A stretch of DNA of 64,000 nt. Origin: Mycolicibacterium sphagni. Its GTDB lineage: Bacteria; Actinomycetota; Actinomycetes; Mycobacteriales; Mycobacteriaceae. The notes beneath the pieces are model-generated. The model saw only the letters and a list, made by a program, of their open reading frames with translations. It did not search any database and was not told where the DNA came from. Location of the stretch: assembly GCF_013337765.1 (NCBI RefSeq), contig NZ_VBSB01000005.1, positions 1-64,000 of the forward strand. The letters run 5' to 3'. Position 1 is the stretch's first letter, and every line of letters begins with the position of its first letter. Below, one piece after another: positions 1 through 10,270 of this stretch. Both the position numbers and the translations under genes were made by a program.

Positions 1-26
1 CTGCACCTACGAACTTAAGGATCTTC

Positions 27-938
27 ATGGCGATTCGGGTGGCTGCCGCACGCAGCCGGGGAACCAGATTGTTGTGCATTGCCATCGGAAGTGCCACGCT
101 GACCGCAGCCGGCCTGGCTTCAGCTCCGGCGGGCAACGCCACCTGTGCCTCGTTCTTCGGCATCGGGAACAGCGCCTCGTGCACCAGCAACCTGACCAGC
201 GTCGCAGTGGCGATCGGACCCAACGCCCAAGCGCATGCGGCAGGCCTGTTCGGAACCGCCATCGCGATCGGCGATGGCGCGGAGTCCGCCGTTCACAACG
301 GCAGTGTGTTCAACGTCGCGACCGTCGTCGGCGACAACAGCAGTTCGGATGCCGCGGGGTTCCTTTCGGCGGCAATGACATTCGGTTCCAAGTCAGTTGC
401 CGACGCCGGTGGAACGGCTCAACTGGCCAACATTGCGCTCGCGGTCGGCAACGGGCAGGGCGGTGCCGCGGCCAAGGGTTACGGAAACGTCGCAGTGAAC
501 ATCCTGACGCTCGGCGATATCGGGGGCGCATCAGCCGAGGGCATTCTGAACATCGCTGTCAACGCATTCGGCAGTGCCTCGTCGACGACCGTCAGCGCCG
601 CAAACGCCATCGGCATGCTCAACGGCGCCGTCACCCTCTTCGGCAGGGGCAACCAGGCCTCCGCCGGCCTGGTGTCGTCGAAAGCCACCGGAAGCTTGGC
701 GTTCGTCGTCGGAGGCAGCTCGAACACCGTGACCGCGGGACCTGGTCCGTTCGCCATCGCCGGCTCGGTCGGCCAACACCACTCGACGGTCGCCAAGGTC
801 GGTCCCGGAATCAATATCAACGGCGTTGTCGTGGGCGGAGCTGCGGCGGTCGAGGCCGCGGCCGCGCACAAGCCCGTCGTTCATACGGGCACCGCGACCG
901 CTAGATCCGCCAGGAAGCACCACCCGAACGGAGCCTGA
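27..938 (+). CDS. Secreted Ala/Gly-rich repeat protein, beta-roll-like
   Basis: A 303-residue protein with a basic N-terminus, a hydrophobic stretch (about residues 14-32) and Ala-rich cleavage sites, so probably exported. Two Cys (40 and 52) bracket a short Gly/Ser segment. From about residue 58 to 280 it is built of some eleven degenerate units, each a short beta-prone run (such as VAIG, AIAIG, ALAVG, VTLFG) followed by a polar Gly/Asn/Ser turn and an Ala-rich stretch. This periodicity resembles left-handed beta-roll heads such as that of YadA, but I recognise no specific family and no anchor domain. The C-terminus is basic and His-rich. An AAGGAT-like ribosome site precedes the ATG. Function unknown. 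Confidence 0.75.
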   Translation: MAIRVAAARSRGTRLLCIAIGSATLTAAGLASAPAGNATCASFFGIGNSASCTSNLTSVAVAIGPNAQAHAAGLFGTAIAIGDGAESAVHNGSVFNVATVVGDNSSSDAAGFLSAAMTFGSKSVADAGGTAQLANIALAVGNGQGGAAAKGYGNVAVNILTLGDIGGASAEGILNIAVNAFGSASSTTVSAANAIGMLNGAVTLFGRGNQASAGLVSSKATGSLAFVVGGSSNTVTAGPGPFAIAGSVGQHHSTVAKVGPGININGVVVGGAAAVEAAAAHKPVVHTGTATARSARKHHPNGA

Positions 939-1050
939 GCAGAGCGACCACCGGTCTTTGCCGACAGCACAGGGGCCGAATCCCTCATACTTCCGGTGTG
1001 GGCGGCCTACAGATTGTCTGGAGCCGCACGAGGATCTGAGGCGGCAACCC

Positions 1051-3672
1051 GTGGCACCGACCGATCGGCTACTGGAGCGCGCGGCGACACTGGCCGAAAT
1101 CACTCGCTGCCGTCGGCAGGCGGCGCGGGGTTGTGGACGAGTTGTCTTGCTGCGCGGTGAAGCAGGGGTCGGGAAGAGCTCAACGGTCGCCAGCATGCTG
1201 GCAGACCGAGACATCGGCGAACGGGTCTTGCGAGGCTGGTGCGACCCGCTATCGACCCCACGACCACTCGGCCCACTGCTCGATGCCCTGGTCGGATTGG
1301 CGCCGACCGTCGCCGCCGGTATGGGCGCAGCCATCGACTCCGGTGACACCGGTGTGCTGTATCGGCGGCTGTTGACGATGTTGCGCGATGGCCAGCGCTG
1401 GTTGTGGGTCATCGAAGACGCGCAGTGGGCGGACGGGGCGACGTTGGATCTACTGCGCTTCCTCGCCCGGCGCATCGGTTCACTGCCGCTTCTCATGGTG
1501 GTGACATACCGCGACGACGAGGTCGACAGCAGTCATCCGCTTTCGGCAGCGCTGGCTGACATCGCCACAGGTAGTGAGATCAGCCGGATCAAACTCGAGC
1601 CACTCAGCCTGGCTGCGGTATCGGCGCTGGCCGCCGGCAGCGGCGTCAACGCCGATCACCTGCACCAGTTGACCGGCGGCAACCCGTTCTACGTCACCGA
1701 AGTACTGGCCGCCGGCTCTGACCTCGTTGTGGCCGGCGGTGTTCCGCGCAGCGTCACCGAGGCGGTATGGGGACGGCTGAACCGGTTGTCGACGTCCGCA
1801 CGCGATACCGCCGAGACCGTGGCGGTGTGCGGGCCGCGAGTTCGCTTGCCGCTCTTGGCCGCGGTGCGCAGCGACTACGCTGAGGGCTTGGCCGAATGCC
1901 TGGAAACCGGTGTGCTGGTGAGCGATGGCGACATCGTCCGATTTCGACACGAGTTGGCTCGGCGCGCAACATCGGATCAGATCGCCCATCACCGTCGGAG
2001 GGCCCTGCATTCGAAGGCCCAGGCAGCCCTTGCCCGATCACCCGTCGATCCGAATACATTCGCAGACTTGGTTTTTCACGCCGATCAAGCCGGCGATCGA
2101 GAAGCGGTAGCACAGTTCGGGATCCCAGGCGCGCAGCGCGCCGCAGCACTGGGAGCGCACCGTCAGGCCGCGGACTTGTACGAACTGGTGCTTCACCACC
2201 ACCAAAGCGCGCCAATCCGCGAGAGGGCTGTCTGGCTGGAACAGCATGCGATGGCGAGCTATCTGTCCGGGCGCGGCGAGGCGGCAATTTCGTCCTGGAC
2301 TGAAGCAATCAAGCTGCGTCACTTGCTGAATGATCGCCTTGGCGAGGGCGACGATCTTCGCTGGCTTTCCCACGAGCTCTGGGGAAGCGGCCGTACCACC
2401 GCTGCTGCGGAGGCAGCACAGTCAGCGCTCGCCATATTGCAAGTCGACGGCCCGAGTCCCCAGCTGGCGTGGACGCTGGTCAACATCGCACAGCAATGCA
2501 TCTGGGAATTCAATCCCTCGGGACCCGACTTTGCGGCCGCCGCGGTTCGCGTTGGCACTGCTGTAGACGACGACATCGTCGTCGTACTGGCTCGCGGCTA
2601 CGCCGCACTCGCGGAGGTGCTACGCACCGACAAAGGCTACGACGAACTGGAATCCGCCTGGCGAACCGCGATGACCATCGACGATCGGGGCGAACACGCG
2701 GGCCTGCTCGGCGACTGCGCAGCGGTGGCTGCCATGCGGCGTTATCGCTTGGACCGTGCCGAACAGCACCACGCCGAACTTCTCAGCTACGAGATGGAGC
2801 GCAATTTATCGACTTTGGAGCTGTTCGAGCGCGGTATCGGCGCGATGATCGATCTGCACCGGGGCAATTGGGATCGCGCGCACGCCGCTGCCGAAGACGT
2901 ACTGACCCGGCCCGGCTTGTTCTCGCTGCACAAGATCTTGCCGCGTCTCACCCTCGCCCTGATCCACGCGCGCCGCGGCCGGGAACCGGCGGCTACGCTG
3001 CTCGACGAACTCGTCACCGAATCCGGCCAAAATCAGCTAGGGATATTTTCGGCCTGGGCGGCACGCGCCGAAACAGCTTGGCTAACAGGTGATGACGAGG
3101 CGGGGCGGAGAGAGGCGCGGGCCGGCTTGGCCAACGTCGATGCCGAGCAAGACCCCTGGCAAGCCTGGCAACTGCGGCGGTGGGCGCGGCTGTCCGGAGA
3201 CGGTGACTTGACCTTCACGATTGACGACCCGACCAACCCGTATCAACTTGAACTCTCTGGCGATTGGGCCGGCGCGGTTCGGGTCTGGGAAAACCGCGGG
3301 TGCCCCTATGAGGTGGCGATCGCACAGCTGAGCGGCGACATCCCCGCCGTGGAATCGGCGCTGGCCACCTTCCGCCGTCTCGGTGCTTCGGCGGCCGCGC
3401 GCCGCGCCAGCCAGCGGCTCGCAGTTCTGGGCGGCCAAACCCGTCGAACTGGCGATGCGGGCAGGCTGTCCACGCCCGACGGCCTGAGCCGCCGCGAGCG
3501 CGAGGTGCTGACGCTCATCGCCGAGGGGCATAGCGACGCCGAGATCGCCGCCAAACTATCGATCAGCCGCAAGACCGCCAGCAGACACGTCGGCGCGATC
3601 CTGACAAAACTCGGAGTTCGCAACCGCACCCAGGCCGCCCTGACTTATCAAGAATCAATGACGCGGGCCTGA
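1051..3672 (+). CDS. LuxR-family regulator with AAA ATPase domain (LAL type)
   Basis: Large ATP-dependent transcription regulator. I start it at the GTG at 1051, which has a GAGG-type ribosome site and begins the conserved domain; the frame stays open back to 826, inside the upstream gene. The 873-residue product has a Walker A (GEAGVGKS, about 36-43), a Walker B-like segment (IEDAQWAD, about 121-128), a long helical TPR-like middle and a C-terminal LuxR helix-turn-helix with the typical LSRREREVL start. Such proteins usually sense a signal through the middle region. Inducer and targets are unknown. Its 3' end overlaps the convergent GST gene by 25 bp. Confidence 0.88.
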   Translation: MAPTDRLLERAATLAEITRCRRQAARGCGRVVLLRGEAGVGKSSTVASMLADRDIGERVLRGWCDPLSTPRPLGPLLDALVGLAPTVAAGMGAAIDSGDTGVLYRRLLTMLRDGQRWLWVIEDAQWADGATLDLLRFLARRIGSLPLLMVVTYRDDEVDSSHPLSAALADIATGSEISRIKLEPLSLAAVSALAAGSGVNADHLHQLTGGNPFYVTEVLAAGSDLVVAGGVPRSVTEAVWGRLNRLSTSARDTAETVAVCGPRVRLPLLAAVRSDYAEGLAECLETGVLVSDGDIVRFRHELARRATSDQIAHHRRRALHSKAQAALARSPVDPNTFADLVFHADQAGDREAVAQFGIPGAQRAAALGAHRQAADLYELVLHHHQSAPIRERAVWLEQHAMASYLSGRGEAAISSWTEAIKLRHLLNDRLGEGDDLRWLSHELWGSGRTTAAAEAAQSALAILQVDGPSPQLAWTLVNIAQQCIWEFNPSGPDFAAAAVRVGTAVDDDIVVVLARGYAALAEVLRTDKGYDELESAWRTAMTIDDRGEHAGLLGDCAAVAAMRRYRLDRAEQHHAELLSYEMERNLSTLELFERGIGAMIDLHRGNWDRAHAAAEDVLTRPGLFSLHKILPRLTLALIHARRGREPAATLLDELVTESGQNQLGIFSAWAARAETAWLTGDDEAGRREARAGLANVDAEQDPWQAWQLRRWARLSGDGDLTFTIDDPTNPYQLELSGDWAGAVRVWENRGCPYEVAIAQLSGDIPAVESALATFRRLGASAAARRASQRLAVLGGQTRRTGDAGRLSTPDGLSRREREVLTLIAEGHSDAEIAAKLSISRKTASRHVGAILTKLGVRNRTQAALTYQESMTRA

Positions 3673-4667
3673 GCCCACCTCGGTACCCGCTCACCCTCAC
3701 GCGTCGGCCCCGGCGGGGTGCCATCGCCGAATGGTCTGCCGCCTAAGGATTCTCGCCCGTGCGGCGTCAACCAGCCGGCTAAGTCGGGCCCCTTCGGGAC
3801 GATTCGGGTGGGATTGATGTCGGCATGCACGATGTAGTAGTGCTGTTTGATCTGGACGAAGTCGGTGGTGTCGCCGAACCCCGGAGTCTGGAACAGGTCC
3901 CGGGCATAGGCCCACAGCACCGGCATCTCGGCCAGCTTGGCCCGGTTGCATTTGAAGTGGCCGTGGTAGACGGGATCGAAGCGGGCCAATGTGGTGAACA
4001 GCCGAACGTCGGCCTCGGTGATGGTGTCACCGACCAGGTAGCGCCGGTCGGCCAGCCGCTCGGTAAGCCAGTCCAATGCGGCGAACAACCGGTCGTAGGC
4101 CGCTTCGTAGGACTCTTGTGAACCGGCGAACCCGCAGCGGTACACGCCGTTGTTCACCTCGGTGTAGATCCGCTGGGCGACTTCGTCGATCTCGTCGCGC
4201 AACGGCTCGGGATACAGCTGCGGCGCACCGTCGCGGTGGTAGGCCTGCCACTGCGTGGAGAAGTCCAACGTCATCTGCGCGAAGTCGTTGGTGACCACCT
4301 GGCCGGTGGCGATTTCGACGATTGCCGGCACCGTGATGCCCTTGGGATAGTCGGGGTCGCGGGCGAAGTACGCGTCCTGCAGCCGCGGGATCTTGAGCAC
4401 CGGGTCGAGGCCACCGGGATCGAGGTCGAAGGTCCAGCTGCGCTCGTCGTGCGTCGGCCCGCAGAACCCGATGGACAGCACATCCTCCAGGCCGAGTAGC
4501 CGGCGCACGATGATCGTCCGATTCGCCCACGGGCACGCCCTGGCGACGATTAGCCGGTAGCGACCGGGCTCGACGGGATACCCGTCGGCACCGTCAGCGG
4601 TGATCCGCGTGGTGATGTAGTTGGTATCGCGCTTGAACTCGCCGCCGCCGGCGACATAGGCACCCAC
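3648..4667 (-). CDS. Glutathionyl-hydroquinone reductase-like GST (Xi class)
   Basis: A 339-residue protein of the ECM4/YqjG/PcpF group of glutathione transferases. The thioredoxin-fold domain carries the class motif CPWANR with catalytic Cys45. An all-helical C-terminal domain follows, with the tyrosine-rich stretch typical of the family near residue 280. Known members reduce glutathionyl-hydroquinones. Mycobacteria make mycothiol rather than glutathione, so the thiol used here is uncertain. It starts at a GTG and the last residues overlap the convergent LuxR gene. Confidence 0.85.
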   Translation of the reverse strand: MGAYVAGGGEFKRDTNYITTRITADGADGYPVEPGRYRLIVARACPWANRTIIVRRLLGLEDVLSIGFCGPTHDERSWTFDLDPGGLDPVLKIPRLQDAYFARDPDYPKGITVPAIVEIATGQVVTNDFAQMTLDFSTQWQAYHRDGAPQLYPEPLRDEIDEVAQRIYTEVNNGVYRCGFAGSQESYEAAYDRLFAALDWLTERLADRRYLVGDTITEADVRLFTTLARFDPVYHGHFKCNRAKLAEMPVLWAYARDLFQTPGFGDTTDFVQIKQHYYIVHADINPTRIVPKGPDLAGWLTPHGRESLGGRPFGDGTPPGPTREGERVPRWAQARVIDS

Positions 4668-4691
4668 GCGACCAGTGTTCCCCGTCGCAGG

Positions 4692-5102
4692 CTAGGCGTC
4701 GAGCTCCCGGGCGACCGCCTTGACCACTTCGGACACCCGCCGGGCGACCTTGCGATCGGGATAGCGGCCCTTGCGCAGCTCGGGCTGCACCGCGCCTTCC
4801 AGCAGCGTGATCATGTCCTCGACCATGCCGTGCAGTTCGTCCGGGGTGTGCTTGCGTTCGACCGGGGTGGCCTCACGCCGCGTCCGGGTCAGACTCGGCG
4901 GCGGGTCAATCAGCTTGACGCTCAACGCTTGCGGCCCACGGCGCCCGGAAGCCACGCCGAACTCGACCTTCTGGCCGGCCTTGAGACCCTCGACGCCCTC
5001 GGGCAGTGCCGACGCACGGACATAGACGTCCTCGCCGTCCTCCTGGGACAGGAAGCCGAATCCCTTCTCGGCGTCGTACCACTTCACCTTGCCGGTCGGC
5101 AC
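4692..5102 (-). CDS. cspB: Cold-shock domain protein, CspB-like
   Basis: Small nucleic-acid-binding protein. I choose the GTG at 5102 because an AGGTGA ribosome site lies five bases upstream and the product then begins PTGKVKWYD, the usual start of the domain; an in-frame start at 5132 would add ten residues. The 136-residue product has RNP1 (KGFGFL) and RNP2-like (VYVRA) motifs in the first 70 residues and a helical, Arg/Lys-rich C-terminal extension found in the two-domain mycobacterial CspB. Such proteins act as RNA chaperones. The gene is divergent from the YccF-like gene, with a 147-bp gap. Confidence 0.92.
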   Translation of the reverse strand: MPTGKVKWYDAEKGFGFLSQEDGEDVYVRASALPEGVEGLKAGQKVEFGVASGRRGPQALSVKLIDPPPSLTRTRREATPVERKHTPDELHGMVEDMITLLEGAVQPELRKGRYPDRKVARRVSEVVKAVARELDA

Positions 5103-5249
5103 TGGTCTCACCTGCTTGTCTAACGGGTCCATGACAACATGACGAAGCGTCCCGCCGGTGCAGGACGCGTGTCGGTGATCCTACTCGGGAAGAGGTGGGG
5201 CCAGCACCCCTGTTTAGTTCTGTAGGCTGGGCAAACCGCTGGAGGAGAC

Positions 5250-5642
5250 ATGCGCCTGATCTTGAACGTCGTCTGGTTGCTGTTCGGCGGGCTATGGCTT
5301 GCCCTCGGCTACCTGCTGGCCGCGCTCGTCTGCTTCGTTCTGATCATCACCATTCCCTTCGGCTTCGCCGCGCTGCGGATCGCCGACTACGCGCTGTGGC
5401 CGTTCGGGCGAACGATCGTCGACAAGCCCGGCCCGCGGCCGGGCGCCCTCGTCGGCAACGTGATCTGGGTGCTGCTGTTCGGCCTGTGGCTGGCGATCGG
5501 GCATCTGGTCAGCGCGGCCGCGATGGCGATCACGATCATCGGGATCCCGCTGGCGCTGGCCAACCTCAAACTCATTCCGGTCTCCTTGATGCCGTTGGGC
5601 AAGGAAATCGTCCCCGCCGGCCAGCCGCAGGTGGCGGTATGA
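5250..5642 (+). CDS. YccF-domain integral membrane protein
   Basis: A 130-residue protein made of two repeats of the YccF (DUF307) unit, each a hydrophobic hairpin followed by the conserved IPFG/IGIP-type segment and a PFG/PLG turn. Three to four membrane segments are visible. Function is not established for this family. A GGAGGAG ribosome site precedes the ATG. Its stop overlaps the moaA start (ATGA), so the two genes are probably co-translated. Confidence 0.88.
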   Translation: MRLILNVVWLLFGGLWLALGYLLAALVCFVLIITIPFGFAALRIADYALWPFGRTIVDKPGPRPGALVGNVIWVLLFGLWLAIGHLVSAAAMAITIIGIPLALANLKLIPVSLMPLGKEIVPAGQPQVAV

Positions 5643-6703
5643 CGATGACATCGCTCGGCCTGCCGTCGATCCGCCGCGACGCCGAAGCCGTACCGGTCGA
5701 GATGCCGCGAAGCGGCCCGCTGGTCGACACCTTCGGCCGGGTGGCCACCGATCTGCGGGTGTCGCTGACCGATCGCTGCAATCTGCGCTGTACCTATTGC
5801 ATGCCCGCCGAAGGGCTGGACTGGTTGCCCGGCGACGAGCTGCTGACCCACGACGAGCTGACCCGGCTGCTGACGCTGGCCGTCACCCGGCTCGGGATCG
5901 ACAGCGTCCGCTTCACCGGCGGGGAGCCGCTGCTATATCGGGGGCTCGAGGATGTCGTGGCCGAGGTGGCCGCGCTGCGACCACGCCCCGAGATCGCGCT
6001 GACCACCAACGCGGTGGGGCTGGCCCGCCGTGCCCAGGCCCTGGCCGACGCAGGCCTGGACCGGGTCAACGTCTCGCTGGACAGTCTCGACGCCGCGCGT
6101 TTCGCCGCCATCACCCGCCGCGACCGGCTCGCCGATGTCCTCGAGGGCCTGTCCGCGGCCGGTGCCGCCGGGTTGGGGCCGGTCAAGGTCAATGCGGTGC
6201 TGGATCCGGTGACCGGCCTGTCGGATGCCGTCGAGCTGCTGGACTACTGCCTGCGGTACGGCTACCAGCTCCGCATCATCGAGCAGATGCCGCTGGACGC
6301 CGGGCACCTGTGGCGTCGTGACGCCAACCTGGGGGCCGACCAGATCTTCGCGGCCCTGGCCGAACACTTCGAGCTGACCGTCGACCCGGCGCCGCGCGGA
6401 TCCGCCCCGGCTCAGCTGTGGCTGGTCAACGGCGGGCCGGCCACGGTCGGCATCATCGCGTCCGTCTCGCACGCGTTCTGCTCGGCCTGCGACCGGACCC
6501 GCCTGACCGCCGACGGGCAGATCCGCAACTGTCTGTTCGCCGCCGAGGAAACCGACCTGCGCACGCTGCTGCGCAATGGCGCCGACGACGACGCACTGGA
6601 GTTGGTCTGGCGTGCCGCGATGTGGCGCAAAGCGGCTGGCCACGGCATCAACGACCCGGGGTTTGTCCAGCCGCAACGGCCGATGAGCGCGATCGGTGGC
6701 TGA
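5639..6703 (+). CDS. moaA: GTP 3',8-cyclase MoaA (molybdenum cofactor)
   Basis: Radical-SAM enzyme for the first step of molybdenum cofactor synthesis, converting GTP to 3',8-cyclo-GTP together with MoaC. The 354-residue product has the N-terminal cluster motif CNLRCTYC (Cys47, 51, 54), GGEP at 94-97 and the C-terminal cluster ligands Cys281, Cys284 and Cys298. It ends in the GG tail needed for activity. I start it at 5639, where ATG overlaps the yccF-like stop; the frame is open further upstream but that part is antisense-like and not conserved. It overlaps moaD at its 3' end. Corresponds to the moaA2 position of M. tuberculosis. Confidence 0.96.
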   Translation: MTMTSLGLPSIRRDAEAVPVEMPRSGPLVDTFGRVATDLRVSLTDRCNLRCTYCMPAEGLDWLPGDELLTHDELTRLLTLAVTRLGIDSVRFTGGEPLLYRGLEDVVAEVAALRPRPEIALTTNAVGLARRAQALADAGLDRVNVSLDSLDAARFAAITRRDRLADVLEGLSAAGAAGLGPVKVNAVLDPVTGLSDAVELLDYCLRYGYQLRIIEQMPLDAGHLWRRDANLGADQIFAALAEHFELTVDPAPRGSAPAQLWLVNGGPATVGIIASVSHAFCSACDRTRLTADGQIRNCLFAAEETDLRTLLRNGADDDALELVWRAAMWRKAAGHGINDPGFVQPQRPMSAIGG

Positions 6704-6965
6704 TGTGACCGCGCCGGTAGAAGTAACTGTGCGTTTCTTCGCCGCGGCCCGGGCTGCCGCGGGCGCGGAGTCCGACCTGCTCAGCGTGCGCCAGGGCGCC
6801 ACGGTCGCCGACGTGGTGAGCGAACTACGTTGTCGCAGTGACGAATTGGCACGCGTGTTACAGCGGTGTTCATTTCTATGCGACGGCATCGCGGTCCGCA
6901 ATCAGACCACTGAACTGCGATCGGGCCAGACGCTCGACGTGTTACCCCCGTTTGCCGGAGGGTGA
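6696..6965 (+). CDS. moaD: Molybdopterin synthase small subunit MoaD
   Basis: Ubiquitin-fold sulfur carrier of molybdopterin synthase. The 89-residue product ends in the required PPFAGG, whose terminal Gly is thiocarboxylated. The start is ambiguous: GTG at 6696 overlaps the end of moaA by 8 bp, and another in-frame GTG is at 6705. The partner subunit MoaE is encoded on the opposite strand across rpfA. Confidence 0.93.
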   Translation: MADVTAPVEVTVRFFAAARAAAGAESDLLSVRQGATVADVVSELRCRSDELARVLQRCSFLCDGIAVRNQTTELRSGQTLDVLPPFAGG

Positions 6966-6966
6966 T

Positions 6967-6982
6967 CGTGATTTACGTCACA
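6967..6982. promoter_or_regulatory. CRP-like binding site upstream of rpfA
   Basis: The sequence CGTGA-TTTACG-TCACA matches the cAMP receptor protein consensus TGTGA-N6-TCACA with one mismatch. CRP control of rpfA is known in M. tuberculosis, which supports the call. It lies about 430 bp before the rpfA start, upstream of the riboswitch, and only 1 bp after the moaD stop. Confidence 0.7.
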
Positions 6983-7192
6983 TCACGATCAGGTAACGAG
7001 ATGGCCACGAGGGAATTTTCCGTCTGAATTACCTGGGCGAACGCCGAATTGTCATGGGGCTTTAACCTTTTTTAAGGTTTGCCACTAGCAGAAACGCCCG
7101 AAATTGCAAAAGGTGACGGCACTCTCGGTTGCCGTTAGCGTCTCTGCCAGGTCCACCCCCTCCCCCCGGGGGAAAGGCCCTCTCCGCTCTTA

Positions 7193-8597
<1,405 letters not shown>

Positions 8598-8602
8598 GCG
8601 GC

Positions 8603-9028
8603 TCAGGCCGAGTTCACCCACTCGTCGGTTCCGTCGGCGAAGAACTGGTGCTTCCACACCGGTAGCCGCTCCTTGACGGTGTCGACGAGCAACGCGCACG
8701 CCTCGAATGCCGCCCGCCGGTGGTCGGCCGCCACGGCGGCCACCAGCGCGGCGTCTCCGATGTGCAGCACGCCGACCCGATGGCTGGCCGCGATCGCGCG
8801 CACACCGGTAGCTTTCGCGGCCACCTCCGCGAGCGCCTCGAACAACGCCTGCTCGGCCAGCGGGTGCGCGGAGTACTCCAGGCGCACCACATCCCGGCCG
8901 CCGTCATGGTTGCGCACGATCCCGGAGAAGCCGACCACCGCGCCGGCGGCATCGCTGGCGACGAGATCCTCGTGCTCGGTCAGCGAGATCGGGCCTTCGA
9001 CGAGCGCGGCCCGCAGAATGCGTGTCAT
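8603..9028 (-). CDS. moaE: Molybdopterin synthase large subunit MoaE
   Basis: Catalytic subunit that, with MoaD thiocarboxylate, inserts sulfur into cyclic pyranopterin monophosphate. The 141-residue product shows the family core [11 protein letters not shown], the YSAH segment, the HRVG strand and the C-terminal [10 protein letters not shown] with the active-site lysines. The ATG at 9028 overlaps the mog stop (ATGA). This is the third gene of a moaC-mog-moaE operon. Confidence 0.95.
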   Translation of the reverse strand: MTRILRAALVEGPISLTEHEDLVASDAAGAVVGFSGIVRNHDGGRDVVRLEYSAHPLAEQALFEALAEVAAKATGVRAIAASHRVGVLHIGDAALVAAVAADHRRAAFEACALLVDTVKERLPVWKHQFFADGTDEWVNSA

Positions 9029-9534
9029 GAGCGGTGGTCTCCTCCGGACAGTTGGTCCAGCGCGTGGTCGAGGACGTCGGCGAGCACAGACAGCCCATCG
9101 CGGACGCCACCCGGGGATCCCGGCAGGTTGACCACCAGTGTGCGCCCGGCGACGCCGCACACACCGCGGGAGAGCACCGACGTCGGCACCTTGGGCAGCC
9201 CGGAGCGGCGGATGGCATCGGCCAGTCCAGGGATTTGATAATCGAGAACGCCGAGCGTGGCCTCCGGGGTGGCGTCCGTCGGCGATATCCCGGTCCCGCC
9301 GGAGGTGATCACGACGTCGGATCGGGCGTCGATCGCCGCGCGCAGGGCGTCGCCGACCGCGCTGCCGTCGACCACCACGATCGGATCGGGCACACTGAAT
9401 CCGCGCTCGGCGAGCCAGGCGACGACGATGGGGCCGGTGCGGTCTTCGTAGACGCCCGTCGCGGCCCGAGTGGAGGCGATCACGACCCGTGCGGACCGTG
9501 TGCTCGACGGGGTCGCTCCGCGAGCGTCGCTCAC
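9025..9534 (-). CDS. mog: Molybdopterin adenylyltransferase-like MogA
   Basis: MogA/MoaB-family protein that adenylylates molybdopterin before molybdenum insertion. The 169-residue product has the signature [11 protein letters not shown] and the second conserved site [13 protein letters not shown]. The start is a GTG at 9534 that overlaps the moaC stop (GTGA); the longer open frame upstream is antisense to nothing conserved. It overlaps moaE by 4 bp, giving tight translational coupling across the operon. Confidence 0.94.
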   Translation of the reverse strand: MSDARGATPSSTRSARVVIASTRAATGVYEDRTGPIVVAWLAERGFSVPDPIVVVDGSAVGDALRAAIDARSDVVITSGGTGISPTDATPEATLGVLDYQIPGLADAIRRSGLPKVPTSVLSRGVCGVAGRTLVVNLPGSPGGVRDGLSVLADVLDHALDQLSGGDHRS

Positions 9535-10019
9535 GCCGGGCGCACCCACAGGCCGGTCTTGCCGCCCTCCTTGCGCAGCACCCGGATGTCTTCGAGACGG
9601 GCGGCGGGGTCGACGGCCTTGATCATGTCGTAGACGGTGAGGGCTGCGACGCTGACAGCGGTCAGCGCCTCCATTTCGACACCGGTGCGGTCGGTGGTGC
9701 GCACCGAGGCAGTCACGCCGACCTCGGTCTCCCCGATCGCGAACTCGATGTCCACCCCGGTCAGCGCGAGGTGGTGGCACAGCGGGATGAGGTCACTGGT
9801 GCGTTTGGCGGCCAGGATTCCTGCCACCCGGGCGGTCGCCAGGGCATCGCCTTTGGGCAGGCCGCCGGACGCGATGAGGGCAACCACCTCGGCGGTGGTG
9901 TGAACGGTGCCGGCCGCCACCGCGGTGCGGGTGGTCGCGGCCTTCTCGGTGACGTCGACCATGCGCGCCGCGCCGTGTTCGTCAAGGTGCGAGAGGCGAG
10001 GCTGCGGTCCGCTGGTCAC
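9531..10019 (-). CDS. moaC: Cyclic pyranopterin monophosphate synthase MoaC
   Basis: Converts 3',8-cyclo-GTP to cyclic pyranopterin monophosphate. The 162-residue product carries the N-terminal MVDVTEK segment, the [13 protein letters not shown] block and the C-terminal MIKAVDP...KEGGKTG block with catalytic lysines. It starts at a GTG, three bases after the stop of the small upstream gene, and its stop overlaps mog. Confidence 0.95.
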   Translation of the reverse strand: MTSGPQPRLSHLDEHGAARMVDVTEKAATTRTAVAAGTVHTTAEVVALIASGGLPKGDALATARVAGILAAKRTSDLIPLCHHLALTGVDIEFAIGETEVGVTASVRTTDRTGVEMEALTAVSVAALTVYDMIKAVDPAARLEDIRVLRKEGGKTGLWVRPA

Positions 10020-10022
10020 CGT

Positions 10023-10205
10023 TTACTTGTTGACGACGGTGACCGGATGCAGATACGGCAGTTCGGCTGCGGGCAGCGGGAACGTGATGTCGCCGAACGG
10101 GGACAGCGCGCCCACCCGATCGGTGGCCAGCTCGCTCACGGCGTGGTCATCGGGATCGTGGGTCGGCCAGCCATTGTCGACATACGGAGTCTTCTTTTCA
10201 GCCAC
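10023..10205 (-). CDS. Small conserved protein upstream of moaC
   Basis: A 60-residue acidic protein with no membrane segment or recognised motif (ends [12 protein letters not shown]). It starts with GTG. It sits at the head of the moaC-mog-moaE operon, as does Rv0863 in M. tuberculosis, from memory. Conserved position suggests a real gene. Function unknown. Confidence 0.65.
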   Translation of the reverse strand: MAEKKTPYVDNGWPTHDPDDHAVSELATDRVGALSPFGDITFPLPAAELPYLHPVTVVNK

Positions 10206-10270
10206 GGCAACATTCTGACACTCCTACGGCCGGGTTGTGCACACAGGCGGCTGTTTTACGCTGGTCAACA

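Noticed and set aside
826..1050. N-terminal extension of the LuxR-type regulator
   Set aside because: It overlaps the upstream gene by over 100 bp and its residues look like out-of-frame translation; the GTG at 1051 has a ribosome site.
5195..5638. N-terminal extension of MoaA
   Set aside because: It runs through the yccF-like gene in another frame and is Arg-rich; MoaA normally starts near the ATG at 5639.
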